This document shows positions 29,875-36,063 of a stretch of DNA of 36,063 nucleotides, one piece after another (position 1 is the stretch's first letter; each line of letters starts with the position of its first letter). A program made the translations under genes and the position numbers. Source of the DNA: Actinomycetota bacterium (GTDB lineage: Bacteria; Actinomycetota; Thermoleophilia; Gaiellales; Gaiellaceae); contig VAXG01000106.1 in assembly GCA_005883355.1 (NCBI GenBank), forward strand, positions 1 to 36,063. The letters are read 5' to 3'. Below the pieces are notes generated by a model. That model was given only the letters and a program-made list of their open reading frames with translations, was not told the DNA's origin and did no database searches.

Positions 29875-31260
29875 TCAGATCTTGCCGAGCTTGCGCCATT
29901 TCGCGTAGATGTCCTTGAAGTCATGGTCCGCGGCGCTGACCGCGTCGGCAGCGCTCATCTTGCCCTGCGAGACCTGGGCGAACATCTTCGGGATCAGGAA
30001 CTTGCCGAACACTTCGGAGAACGCTGCGTTCGTGTAGCCCGGATAGCCGGGGTTGACCGTGTACTTCTGAGCGATCGTCGTGAGGACCTGGTACTTGCCG
30101 CGCGGCTTGTGCGGGTCGGCCGCGGCAAGCTTCTGGATCTTCTTGAACGGGAGGGCTCCCGGGAAAGTCGGGAAGTTGTAGAACTTCGACGCCAGGAACG
30201 CGTCCTTGTAGTTGATCTCGAGGTCGGCCATGAACTGCTTCGCGGCCGGAATGTTCTGTGCGAACTTCCAGATCGAGTACGACCCCATCACGTGCTCGAG
30301 CCCGAGTCGCTGCGTCGGGCCCTTCGGGATCGGATAGATGTAGAGCTGATCCGCGAACGGCAGGCCGAGATCCTCCGGCGTCCGGGTCGCCGAAATCGCG
30401 TTGAGGATCATGGAGCCCTTGCCCGAGTAGATGAAGTTGTTGTTCGAGGCCGGCGTCCAGCCGAAGATCTCGTCGGTCTCACCGCTTTGGAAGATGTCGG
30501 CCATGAACTTCACGGCCTCGATCGTGTGCTTCGACTTGATCGTGACGCGGTGCTTCGCATCCTGGACGTACGCGCCGAAGCACATCATGAAGGCGATCAG
30601 CGCCATGTTCGAGTCGAGCTCGGCCGACTGGCCGATCCCGATCGGATGGCCGGCAGCCTTCAGCTTCGGCGCCGCCTTGCGCACGTTCTCCCACGTCGAG
30701 GGTGCGATTCCGACGCCGTTCCAGTAGTCGTGGCGCCAGACCACCGGGTCCGGGACGTAGTTGTCCGCGAAGGCGAACCACTTTTTCGTCTTCGGGTTGT
30801 ATGTCGCCCGCTTGCCGAGGCCTCCGATCTTGCCAACCTTGCGCTGAACCTCCTGGACGATCTCGACGTGGTTGATGACCTGGTCCTCGAACTGCGCCTG
30901 GGGCGAGAGGTTGAAGAAGAGGTCGTGACCCGAGCCGGCGGCGGCTTCGGCGGCCGCACGCGCAGGCAACAGCGTGTTGAGGATGAGGTCGACCTTGACC
31001 TGGACGTCGTTCTTCTGCCCCCAGTTCTTCGACCACACGTCTGTGAACCACTTGTCGTAGGCAGGAACGAAGTGCGCCCACTGGATGATCGTCAGGTCGC
31101 CCTTGAGCCAGCGGCCCTTGAAGCGAAGCGGCCCGTAGAACGCCTGCCCGAAGCCCGAGCCCGCAACGCCGATCGACACGCCGGCCACTCCGGCCCGGCG
31201 GATCAACTCGCGACGGTCATACCTCCCTTCGCGCCGACTGGGATCGTCTGAGCTTGCCAC
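29875..31260 (-). CDS. ABC transporter extracellular solute-binding protein (family 1 type)
   Basis: A 461-residue secreted binding protein for an ABC importer, probably for a sugar or oligosaccharide given the permease types. The N terminus has a twin-arginine-like signal, DRRELIRRAGVAGVSIGVAGSG, that suggests Tat export. The mature part shows the family-1 binding-protein pattern (LTIIQWAHFVPAYDKWF, DLFFNLSPQ, IFGWTPASNNNFIYSGKGSMI). There is no lipobox cysteine, so anchoring is unclear. The GTG at 31260 is preferred because AAGGAGG lies just before it; a GTG at 31293 would start inside the permease. It is the last gene of the permease operon. Confidence 0.87.
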   Translation of the reverse strand: MASSDDPSRREGRYDRRELIRRAGVAGVSIGVAGSGFGQAFYGPLRFKGRWLKGDLTIIQWAHFVPAYDKWFTDVWSKNWGQKNDVQVKVDLILNTLLPARAAAEAAAGSGHDLFFNLSPQAQFEDQVINHVEIVQEVQRKVGKIGGLGKRATYNPKTKKWFAFADNYVPDPVVWRHDYWNGVGIAPSTWENVRKAAPKLKAAGHPIGIGQSAELDSNMALIAFMMCFGAYVQDAKHRVTIKSKHTIEAVKFMADIFQSGETDEIFGWTPASNNNFIYSGKGSMILNAISATRTPEDLGLPFADQLYIYPIPKGPTQRLGLEHVMGSYSIWKFAQNIPAAKQFMADLEINYKDAFLASKFYNFPTFPGALPFKKIQKLAAADPHKPRGKYQVLTTIAQKYTVNPGYPGYTNAAFSEVFGKFLIPKMFAQVSQGKMSAADAVSAADHDFKDIYAKWRKLGKI

Positions 31261-31279
31261 TACCCCTCCTTTCTCGGCC

Positions 31280-32155
31280 CTACCGGAATGCACCCCCGGT
31301 GAAGCCTGCGATGAACCGGTCGAGGAACGTGTTGTAGAGGAGCGCGAGCGGAATGCTCGGGATGAGCGAGGCGACCATGATCGCTCCCCATTGCGGCAGG
31401 TCGCCGCGGATCAGATCCGTGTAGACACCGGTCGAGAGCGTGCGATGAGCCGACGCGGAGATGAACGTGAACGCGTACACGAATTCGTTCACGACGAGCG
31501 AGAAAGAAAAGATCACGACAGTCAAGATGCCCGGAACGGAGATGGGAAAAACGATGCGGACCAGCGTCCCGAGACGTGACGCGCCGTCGATCAGAGCGGC
31601 ATCCTCGAGCTCCCGCGGAATCGTCTTGAAGAACCCCATCAAGAGCCACGTTGCGAACGGGACGGTGAACGAGGGATACACCAAGACGAGCGACCAGATC
31701 GAGCCCCGCAGGTGGAAGTGCAGGAGGCTGCTCGTCTGCCTGTCCAGTTGAGTGATCACCGAGAACAGCGGCAGAAAAAGAAGCGTGGGCGGCACGAGGT
31801 ACGTCAGGAAGATGCCGACGCCGACGCTCTGGCCGAGCTTCCCCGAGAGCCGCGCGAGCGCGTAACCCGCGGGGACCGCGAGCACGAGCGTGATCAGCAC
31901 GACGACGACACCGATGATCGCGGTGTTCCGCAGCCACGTCGTGTACTGCGTCTCGTTGAAGAGGAAACGCGCGTTGGAGAGCGTCGGTCCCTTGTGGAAC
32001 CAGTACGGCGTATGGCTGAGATCGTAGAAGTCCCGTTGCTGTTTGAACGCGGTGATCACCATCACGTAGAACGGGAAAGCGAGCACGATCGCGAACGGGC
32101 CGACGATCAGGTACGACAGTCCTTTCTCGCGGAATCCCCGGAGCACTGCGTCCAT
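31280..32155 (-). CDS. ABC sugar transporter permease, MalG type
   Basis: Inner-membrane permease subunit (291 aa) of a carbohydrate importer. About six helices are visible. The cytoplasmic EAA loop is ELEDAALIDGASRLGTLVRIVFPISVPGI, the docking site for the ATPase. The C terminus LYNTFLDRFIAGFTGGAFR is typical of MalG-like proteins, which often end in GxxGxxK-like motifs. The ATG at 32155 is two bases after the stop of the partner permease. Longer versions in this frame cross the partner gene and are rejected. The solute-binding protein gene follows after 19 bases. Confidence 0.92.
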   Translation of the reverse strand: MDAVLRGFREKGLSYLIVGPFAIVLAFPFYVMVITAFKQQRDFYDLSHTPYWFHKGPTLSNARFLFNETQYTTWLRNTAIIGVVVVLITLVLAVPAGYALARLSGKLGQSVGVGIFLTYLVPPTLLFLPLFSVITQLDRQTSSLLHFHLRGSIWSLVLVYPSFTVPFATWLLMGFFKTIPRELEDAALIDGASRLGTLVRIVFPISVPGILTVVIFSFSLVVNEFVYAFTFISASAHRTLSTGVYTDLIRGDLPQWGAIMVASLIPSIPLALLYNTFLDRFIAGFTGGAFR

Positions 32156-32157
32156 CG

Positions 32158-33093
32158 CTAGGTCACCTCCGCACGGCGCGCGAAGATCAGCATCCCGATC
32201 GCGACGACGGCGAGGACCGGTAAGAGGAACAGCGAGATCGCAGCGCCCGCGCCGAGCGAGCCGGACTCGATCCCGGTCTTGTACGCCCAGGTGGTGACCA
32301 TCTCGGTCGCGTTGGAAGGCGGCGGGCCGCCGTTGGTGAGGATGTAGACGACCGCCATGTCCGTCGCGGTGAAGACGATCCCGAACAGCAGGGCGACGGT
32401 CGCGATCGGCAGCTGTAACGGCAGCGAGACCGACCAGAACTTGCGGAACCCGGTTGCGCCGTCGATCGCGGCTGCGTCGTCCACCTCCTTGGGAATCGAC
32501 GCCAGACCGGCGAGGAAGATCACGGTCGCGAAGGGAATGATCCGCCAGGCATGGACCGCGATCACCGAGCCCATCGCCAGCCTGGGCTGCGCGAGCCACT
32601 GCGGCGGCGAGACCGTGCTCGCAAGGTGTAGATGCTGCAGCGTCCAGTTGATGATCGAGTAGGTCGTGTCGAAGATCCAGGTCCAGCCCATGAGGCTGAG
32701 CGGCAGCGGCGCCGCCCACGGCAGGAGGATCAGGAAGCGGAGGAGCCACTTGCCGGGGAACTTCTTGAGCAGGGCATGCGCCAGCAGCCCTGCCACGACG
32801 AGCACGACGGCCTGGGAGATGACCGTGAAGAGGAACGTGTGCCAGACGGCGTCCTTGAACGCCGGGTTCGTCCATTCGTGGCGGAAGTTGCCGAGGCCGA
32901 TCCACTTGCCGTGCAGCGAGCCACCGATGGCGTTGGTGAAGCTCAGATAGACCGCGAGCGCGAGTGGGCCGCCGACCAGCGCGAGGATGAAGACGACCGC
33001 CGGCGAGATGAGCACGGAAGCAAGGACGCTGGGGCGCTCGAGGACGTTCGTCCAGCGCCTCCCCCGCGGCCGTGCAGCGGCGAGTGCTTCCAC
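32158..33093 (-). CDS. ABC sugar transporter permease, MalF type
   Basis: The partner permease (311 aa) with six or so helices. Segments include LISPAVVFILALVGGPLALAVYLSF near the N terminus and the EAA loop IPKEVDDAAAIDGATGFRKFWSVSLP. TNGGPPPSNATEMV near the C-terminal part is a familiar MalF-family loop. The GTG at 33093 is taken as start. It is the first gene of the minus-strand ABC operon and is divergent from the ATPase gene, so one regulatory gap (33094-33245) can serve the whole transporter. Confidence 0.9.
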   Translation of the reverse strand: MEALAAARPRGRRWTNVLERPSVLASVLISPAVVFILALVGGPLALAVYLSFTNAIGGSLHGKWIGLGNFRHEWTNPAFKDAVWHTFLFTVISQAVVLVVAGLLAHALLKKFPGKWLLRFLILLPWAAPLPLSLMGWTWIFDTTYSIINWTLQHLHLASTVSPPQWLAQPRLAMGSVIAVHAWRIIPFATVIFLAGLASIPKEVDDAAAIDGATGFRKFWSVSLPLQLPIATVALLFGIVFTATDMAVVYILTNGGPPPSNATEMVTTWAYKTGIESGSLGAGAAISLFLLPVLAVVAIGMLIFARRAEVT

Positions 33094-33245
33094 CCGGCCG
33101 CGATCCTAACGTGCGAGCGTTGCGTTTGTCGGCAGCTTTTCTCAACCTGGAGCGTGCGTTAAACGGCCGCGCGGGGCAAAGCCCGCACGGCCTCTGTGCG
33201 GCGTCGCCCGGTCGACGCCTTAGTAAAGTTCGCAACGATTCGCGC
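33094..33245. promoter_or_regulatory. Divergent control region of the sugar ABC transporter
   Basis: A 152-base gap between the permease operon and the ATPase gene, which must carry both promoters. Candidate dyads are AACG-TGCGAG-CGTT (near 33108-33121) and GCGGG-GCAAAG-CCCGC (near 33170-33185). No exact promoter hexamers were assigned, and no transcription-factor gene is in the window, so the regulator is unknown. Confidence 0.45.
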
Positions 33246-34436
33246 ATGGCCGAGATCACGCTCGACAAGCTGACGAAGGTTTACGGCGACGGGACCCGGG
33301 CGGTCTCGGAGCTGGACCTCGAGATCGGCGACGGTGAGTTCGTCGTCCTCGTCGGGCCGAGCGGCTGTGGGAAGACGAGCGCGCTCCGAATGGTCGCTGG
33401 GCTCGAGCCGATCACCGAAGGGCGCGTCGTCATCGGCGGCGAGGTCGTGAACGCGCTACCTCCGAAAGATCGCGACATCGCGATGATCTTCCAGAACTAC
33501 GCGCTCTACCCGCACATGAGCGCGTTCGACAACATGGCCTTTGGCTTGAAGCTCCGCGGCATGAAGAAGGACCGCCGCGGCGAGCGGGTGAACAGTGCCG
33601 CGAAGACGCTCGGGCTCGACGCGGTGCTCCCGAAGAAGCCGCGAACGCTGTCCGGGGGCCAGCGTCAACGCGTGGCGATGGGACGAGCGATCGTGCGTGA
33701 GCCCCGTGCGTTCCTTATGGACGAGCCGCTCTCCAACCTCGACGCGAAGCTGCGGGTCGAGATGCGTGCCGAGATCGCCCGGCTCCAGCGCGAGCTCGAT
33801 GTCACCACGATCTACGTCACGCACGACCAGGTCGAGGCCATGACGCTCGGCGATCGCGTTGCGATCATGCGCGACGGCCTGCTGCAGCAGGTCGCGAAGC
33901 CGCAGGAGCTCTACGATCGGCCGCGCAACCTCTTCGTGGCGGAGTTCATCGGCTCGCCGGCGATGAATCTCATCGGTGTCGACCTGAAACGCTCGAATGG
34001 CGGCTTCGTGGCGAAATTCGCGGGCTCGGACCATGCGCTCGAGGTCGACGATCGGGTACTCGGCCGCCGTCCCGGCCTCAGGCACTTCGACGGCAAGCGG
34101 ATCATCCTCGGCGTCCGTCCGGAGGACATCGAGGACGCGGAGCTCGCCGGCGGTGCGCCGGAAGGCCGGCGACTGTCGGCGACGGTGGACATCCGGGAAG
34201 ACATGGGCTCGGAGGTGTTCGTCCACTTCGGTGTCGCCGGCAAGGCAGTGCGCGGCGCCGACGTGAAGGCAGCCGTCGGCGAAGAGGCTGCCGAGGTGGC
34301 GCAGTTCAAGGGGAACGTCTGGGTGGCGCGGGTCGATCGTGACACCGGGGCGCAGGAACAGGAGAACGTCGAGCTCGTCGTGGACACGACACGGCTCCAC
34401 TTCTTCGACCCGGAGAGCGGCGAAGCGATCTACTGA
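33246..34436 (+). CDS. ABC transporter ATP-binding protein, MalK/UgpC type
   Basis: Energises the divergent permease pair. The 396-residue protein has Walker A GPSGCGKT (37-44), Q-loop IFQNYALYPH, signature LSGGQRQR (135-142), Walker B FLMDE (156-160) and switch His193 in VTHD. The extended C-terminal part, from about residue 240, carries TOBE/OB-fold segments (ILGVRPEDIEDA) used for regulation in the MalK/UgpC/MsmK group. The start is ATG at 33246; upstream extension to 33072 enters the control region and is rejected. Its 3' end overlaps the convergent universal stress gene by seven bases. One ATPase may serve several importers, as known for MsiK-type proteins. Confidence 0.94.
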   Translation: MAEITLDKLTKVYGDGTRAVSELDLEIGDGEFVVLVGPSGCGKTSALRMVAGLEPITEGRVVIGGEVVNALPPKDRDIAMIFQNYALYPHMSAFDNMAFGLKLRGMKKDRRGERVNSAAKTLGLDAVLPKKPRTLSGGQRQRVAMGRAIVREPRAFLMDEPLSNLDAKLRVEMRAEIARLQRELDVTTIYVTHDQVEAMTLGDRVAIMRDGLLQQVAKPQELYDRPRNLFVAEFIGSPAMNLIGVDLKRSNGGFVAKFAGSDHALEVDDRVLGRRPGLRHFDGKRIILGVRPEDIEDAELAGGAPEGRRLSATVDIREDMGSEVFVHFGVAGKAVRGADVKAAVGEEAAEVAQFKGNVWVARVDRDTGAQEQENVELVVDTTRLHFFDPESGEAIY

Positions 34437-34873
34437 GGCGCGGAGCCTCGGTAAATCAGCACAGGACACGCAGCGTGCTGTGCGCACTCGAGGCTGACCG
34501 AGCCCAGGAGCACACCGCTCACTCCGTGACCGTGGGAGCCGACGACGAGCAAGTCAGCGTCCCGGGCGGCGTCGAGCAGCGACTTGGCAGGCCCCTCCTC
34601 GACGGCGATCGGCACGACGTCGACGGTCACGGCGTTGCCCACGACTTCGTTGACGACGTCCGTGACGAACTTCAGAGCGCCTTCGTAAAACTCGGTGACG
34701 AGCCCGGGCAAGTCGAGCGGCGTGGCGGGCCCGGCGTCCAAGGCCGGCATCGGTTCTTCGTAAGCGTGTAGCGCGATCACCTCTGCGCCACGGACGCGCG
34801 CGTCCTCGACCGCCCAGCGAAGGGCATTCTTCGATGCCTCCGAGCCGTCTATGCCGACGACGATCTTCTCCAT
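34430..34873 (-). CDS. Universal stress protein UspA family
   Basis: A 147-residue single-domain USP. It begins MEKIVVGIDGSEASKNALRWA and ends with the nucleotide-binding loop GSHGHGVSGVLLGSVS and CPVLIYR. The usual GX2GX9GS spacing is one residue shorter here, which may affect ATP binding. Such proteins respond to stress in the cytoplasm by mostly unknown means. The ATG at 34873 overlaps the last base of the upstream lipoprotein stop (TGATG); a GTG one codon earlier is possible. Cotranscription with the lipoprotein gene is likely. Confidence 0.9.
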   Translation of the reverse strand: MEKIVVGIDGSEASKNALRWAVEDARVRGAEVIALHAYEEPMPALDAGPATPLDLPGLVTEFYEGALKFVTDVVNEVVGNAVTVDVVPIAVEEGPAKSLLDAARDADLLVVGSHGHGVSGVLLGSVSLECAQHAACPVLIYRGSAPQ

Positions 34874-35400
34874 CACGGGTGGTACTGCTGCTCGAGCGAT
34901 TCGACCTTGTCGTTCCGGAAGGTCATCCAGAAGCCTGTCGAGATCGACTCGAAGAGCGGCTTCGGCAACGGGTTCTTACCGGCGACTAGCTGTGCCAGCT
35001 GCGCCACCGTGATCGGAGTGCCGTTGAGGTTCGCGCCCGTCGTCAGGACCCGGACGTGCGCGCTCGCCGGAACGATGTAGGTGTAGGCACGCGTGCTCTC
35101 GTTGACCACGTAGTTGTCGTTCGGAACATCACTCGAGCCCGTGTCCTCGAGGGCCGCTTGATTTGCAGTCTTGCCCGTGAGGAACCAGGCTGGATCGAAG
35201 CGCAACTCGAAGCTGCCGCCCTTGCTCTCGAGCGACTTGATGTACCCGTACTCGACGACTTCGCGGGGCCCGCCGACGCCGCTCTTCGCGGTGGCGGACA
35301 CGGTGACGGTCTTGGTGACGGTTTTCGTGCCTCCACACCCCGCTGTGGCGAGCGGGATGGTGGCGGCAAGACCAAGCAGAAGAAGGCCCGTCTGTTTCAC
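34873..35400 (-). CDS. Putative lipoprotein, function unknown
   Basis: A 175-residue exported protein. A signal sequence (about 1-20) leads to LATAGCGG, with Cys22 as the probable lipidated residue; the lipobox is imperfect at position -3. A Thr/Val-rich spacer (KTVTKTVTVSATA) follows, then a globular part with YGYIKSLESKGGSFELRFDPAWFLTG and a TYIVPASAHVRVLTT segment. No family is recognised. The start is GTG at 35400. The gene overlaps uspA by one base. Confidence 0.72.
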   Translation of the reverse strand: MKQTGLLLLGLAATIPLATAGCGGTKTVTKTVTVSATAKSGVGGPREVVEYGYIKSLESKGGSFELRFDPAWFLTGKTANQAALEDTGSSDVPNDNYVVNESTRAYTYIVPASAHVRVLTTGANLNGTPITVAQLAQLVAGKNPLPKPLFESISTGFWMTFRNDKVESLEQQYHP

Positions 35401-35435
35401 AGCGTCAGTCTAGGTCGCTGCCGGGCAGAGCGGAA

Positions 35436-35468
35436 CATCGCGGTGGCCCCCGGTGGGCCACCGCGATG
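35436..35468 (-). terminator. Strong hairpin after the LPXTG protein gene
   Basis: CATCGCGGTGGCCC (35436-35449) and GGGCCACCGCGATG (35455-35468) form a perfect 14-base stem with a 5-base loop, six bases past the stop of the surface-protein gene at 35475. No T-run follows, so it may be a terminator or an mRNA 3' stabiliser. Confidence 0.62.
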
Positions 35469-35474
35469 GACGTG

Positions 35475-36063
35475 CTAGGAAGCGACTTTGCGAAGCCCGA
35501 GACCGGCTGCGAGCATCGCCGCACCGATCAGGGCAAGCAGCCAAGCGCGGAACCCGGTGAACGGCAGCTGTCCAGGAGTGCTGCGCGCCGCAGCGACGCG
35601 GCTCGCCCGGACGGCGCCCTTCACGGCGTGAGCCGGCTTGGCCTGAACCGCCGGAGCGCTGACCGCGGGCTCGGATGCCGCTGAGGCTCCCGGCCCTCCC
35701 GACGGCGCTGCACTCGTGCTCGTCGAGATGGTCGTCTCGGTCGTCGTCGGCGGGATCGTTGCCGACGTGGTCGTGCCGTCGTGCGTAGTCGCGGTCTCGT
35801 TCGTGTCTCGTTCGTGGACGTCGTTTCGTTCGTCGAGGTGGTCTCGTTCGTCGTCGTCAAGCAGTGATCCTCGTTGCCCCCGGCGTTCCCATGGTCCAGG
35901 CAGTCCTGACCATTCGGGTTCGGATCGGGACGACAGTCAGTGCCAGAGTTGCCGTGCGAGCAGTCGTCGCCCGGGGACCCGGGAACCGTCGTGGTTGCAC
36001 CGTTCCCGTTCCCGTTTCCGCCTCCGTTCCCGTTGCCGGGGTCGGCGAGCGCAGCTGACACGC
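35475..36063 (-). pseudogene. LPXTG cell-wall-anchored protein, 5'-partial, with a frameshift
   Basis: The gene enters from beyond the window. The visible chain starts at the end of a signal peptide (SAALA, then DPGNGNGGG). Next come Gly/Asn-rich repeats, two related cysteine modules (DDCSHGNSGTDC and QDCLDHGNAGGNEDHC) and TNETTS repeats. A one-base shift near 35805 then changes the frame. The second frame continues through a Thr/Ser/Pro/Ala-rich stalk to a sorting signal: LPFTG, a hydrophobic helix (AWLLALIGAAMLAAGLGL) and RKVAS before the stop. A sortase would anchor it to peptidoglycan. Restoring one G in the repeat rejoins the frames, so the break is a recent mutation, a phase switch or a sequence error. 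Confidence 0.75.

Overview
The window is GC-rich, almost fully coding DNA from one bacterial chromosome. GTG and TTG starts are frequent, and many gene junctions are 4-base ATGA or GTGA overlaps. An ECF sigma factor with an RskA-like anti-sigma factor, a CitA-type citrate synthase, a hopanoid cluster, a flavin-dependent thymidylate synthase and an LPXTG surface protein together suggest a deep-branching actinobacterium, perhaps Thermoleophilia (Gaiellales or Solirubrobacterales relatives). That placement is inference from gene content. No rRNA, tRNA, CRISPR array, transposase or prophage gene was seen.

Layout. Positions 1-164 hold an unexplained element rich in inverted repeats. Positions 165-7118 are mixed housekeeping genes: asparaginase II, an Fpg/Nei glycosylase, a proline-iminopeptidase-like hydrolase, an ankyrin protein, a degenerate histidine kinase coupled to a 66-residue protein, an MptA/FolE2 GTP cyclohydrolase, PlsY and two divergent superoxide dismutase paralogues. 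Positions 7141-9411 hold a secreted cupredoxin-like protein beside an ECF sigma/anti-sigma pair. ThyX and a DUF72 protein follow, then two divergent secreted paralogues of an unrecognised four-cysteine family (10752-12679). A kynureninase-like PLP enzyme ends head-on against the second of these.

From 27730 down to 14059 fifteen genes run on the minus strand. The first six make the hopanoid route: HpnC, HpnD and HpnE (farnesyl diphosphate to squalene), squalene-hopene cyclase, HpnH (adenosylhopane) and an HpnG-like phosphorylase. IspH (isoprenoid precursor supply) and a degenerate YjbQ-like protein follow. Next come four membrane genes including a CopC-CopD fusion, then an SDR epimerase, an ornithine-cyclodeaminase-family reductase and citrate synthase. 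A block of four strong hairpins separates the HpnG-like gene from ispH; one of them encloses the ispH start codon.

The right end carries a STAS protein, a 14-TM drug-type MFS exporter, a sugar ABC importer (two permeases and a binding protein on the minus strand, the ATPase divergent), a universal stress protein, a lipoprotein, and a sortase-type surface protein that runs off the window and is broken by a frameshift inside a short repeat.

Between genes lie two families of short palindromic repeats sharing a GTC-N-GAC core (5111-5210, 13884-13998, 29725-29806). The best candidates for undescribed biology are the divergent secreted pair, the ispH start hairpin and hairpin block, the inactivated-looking homologues (kinase, cupredoxin, YjbQ) and the interspersed palindromes.
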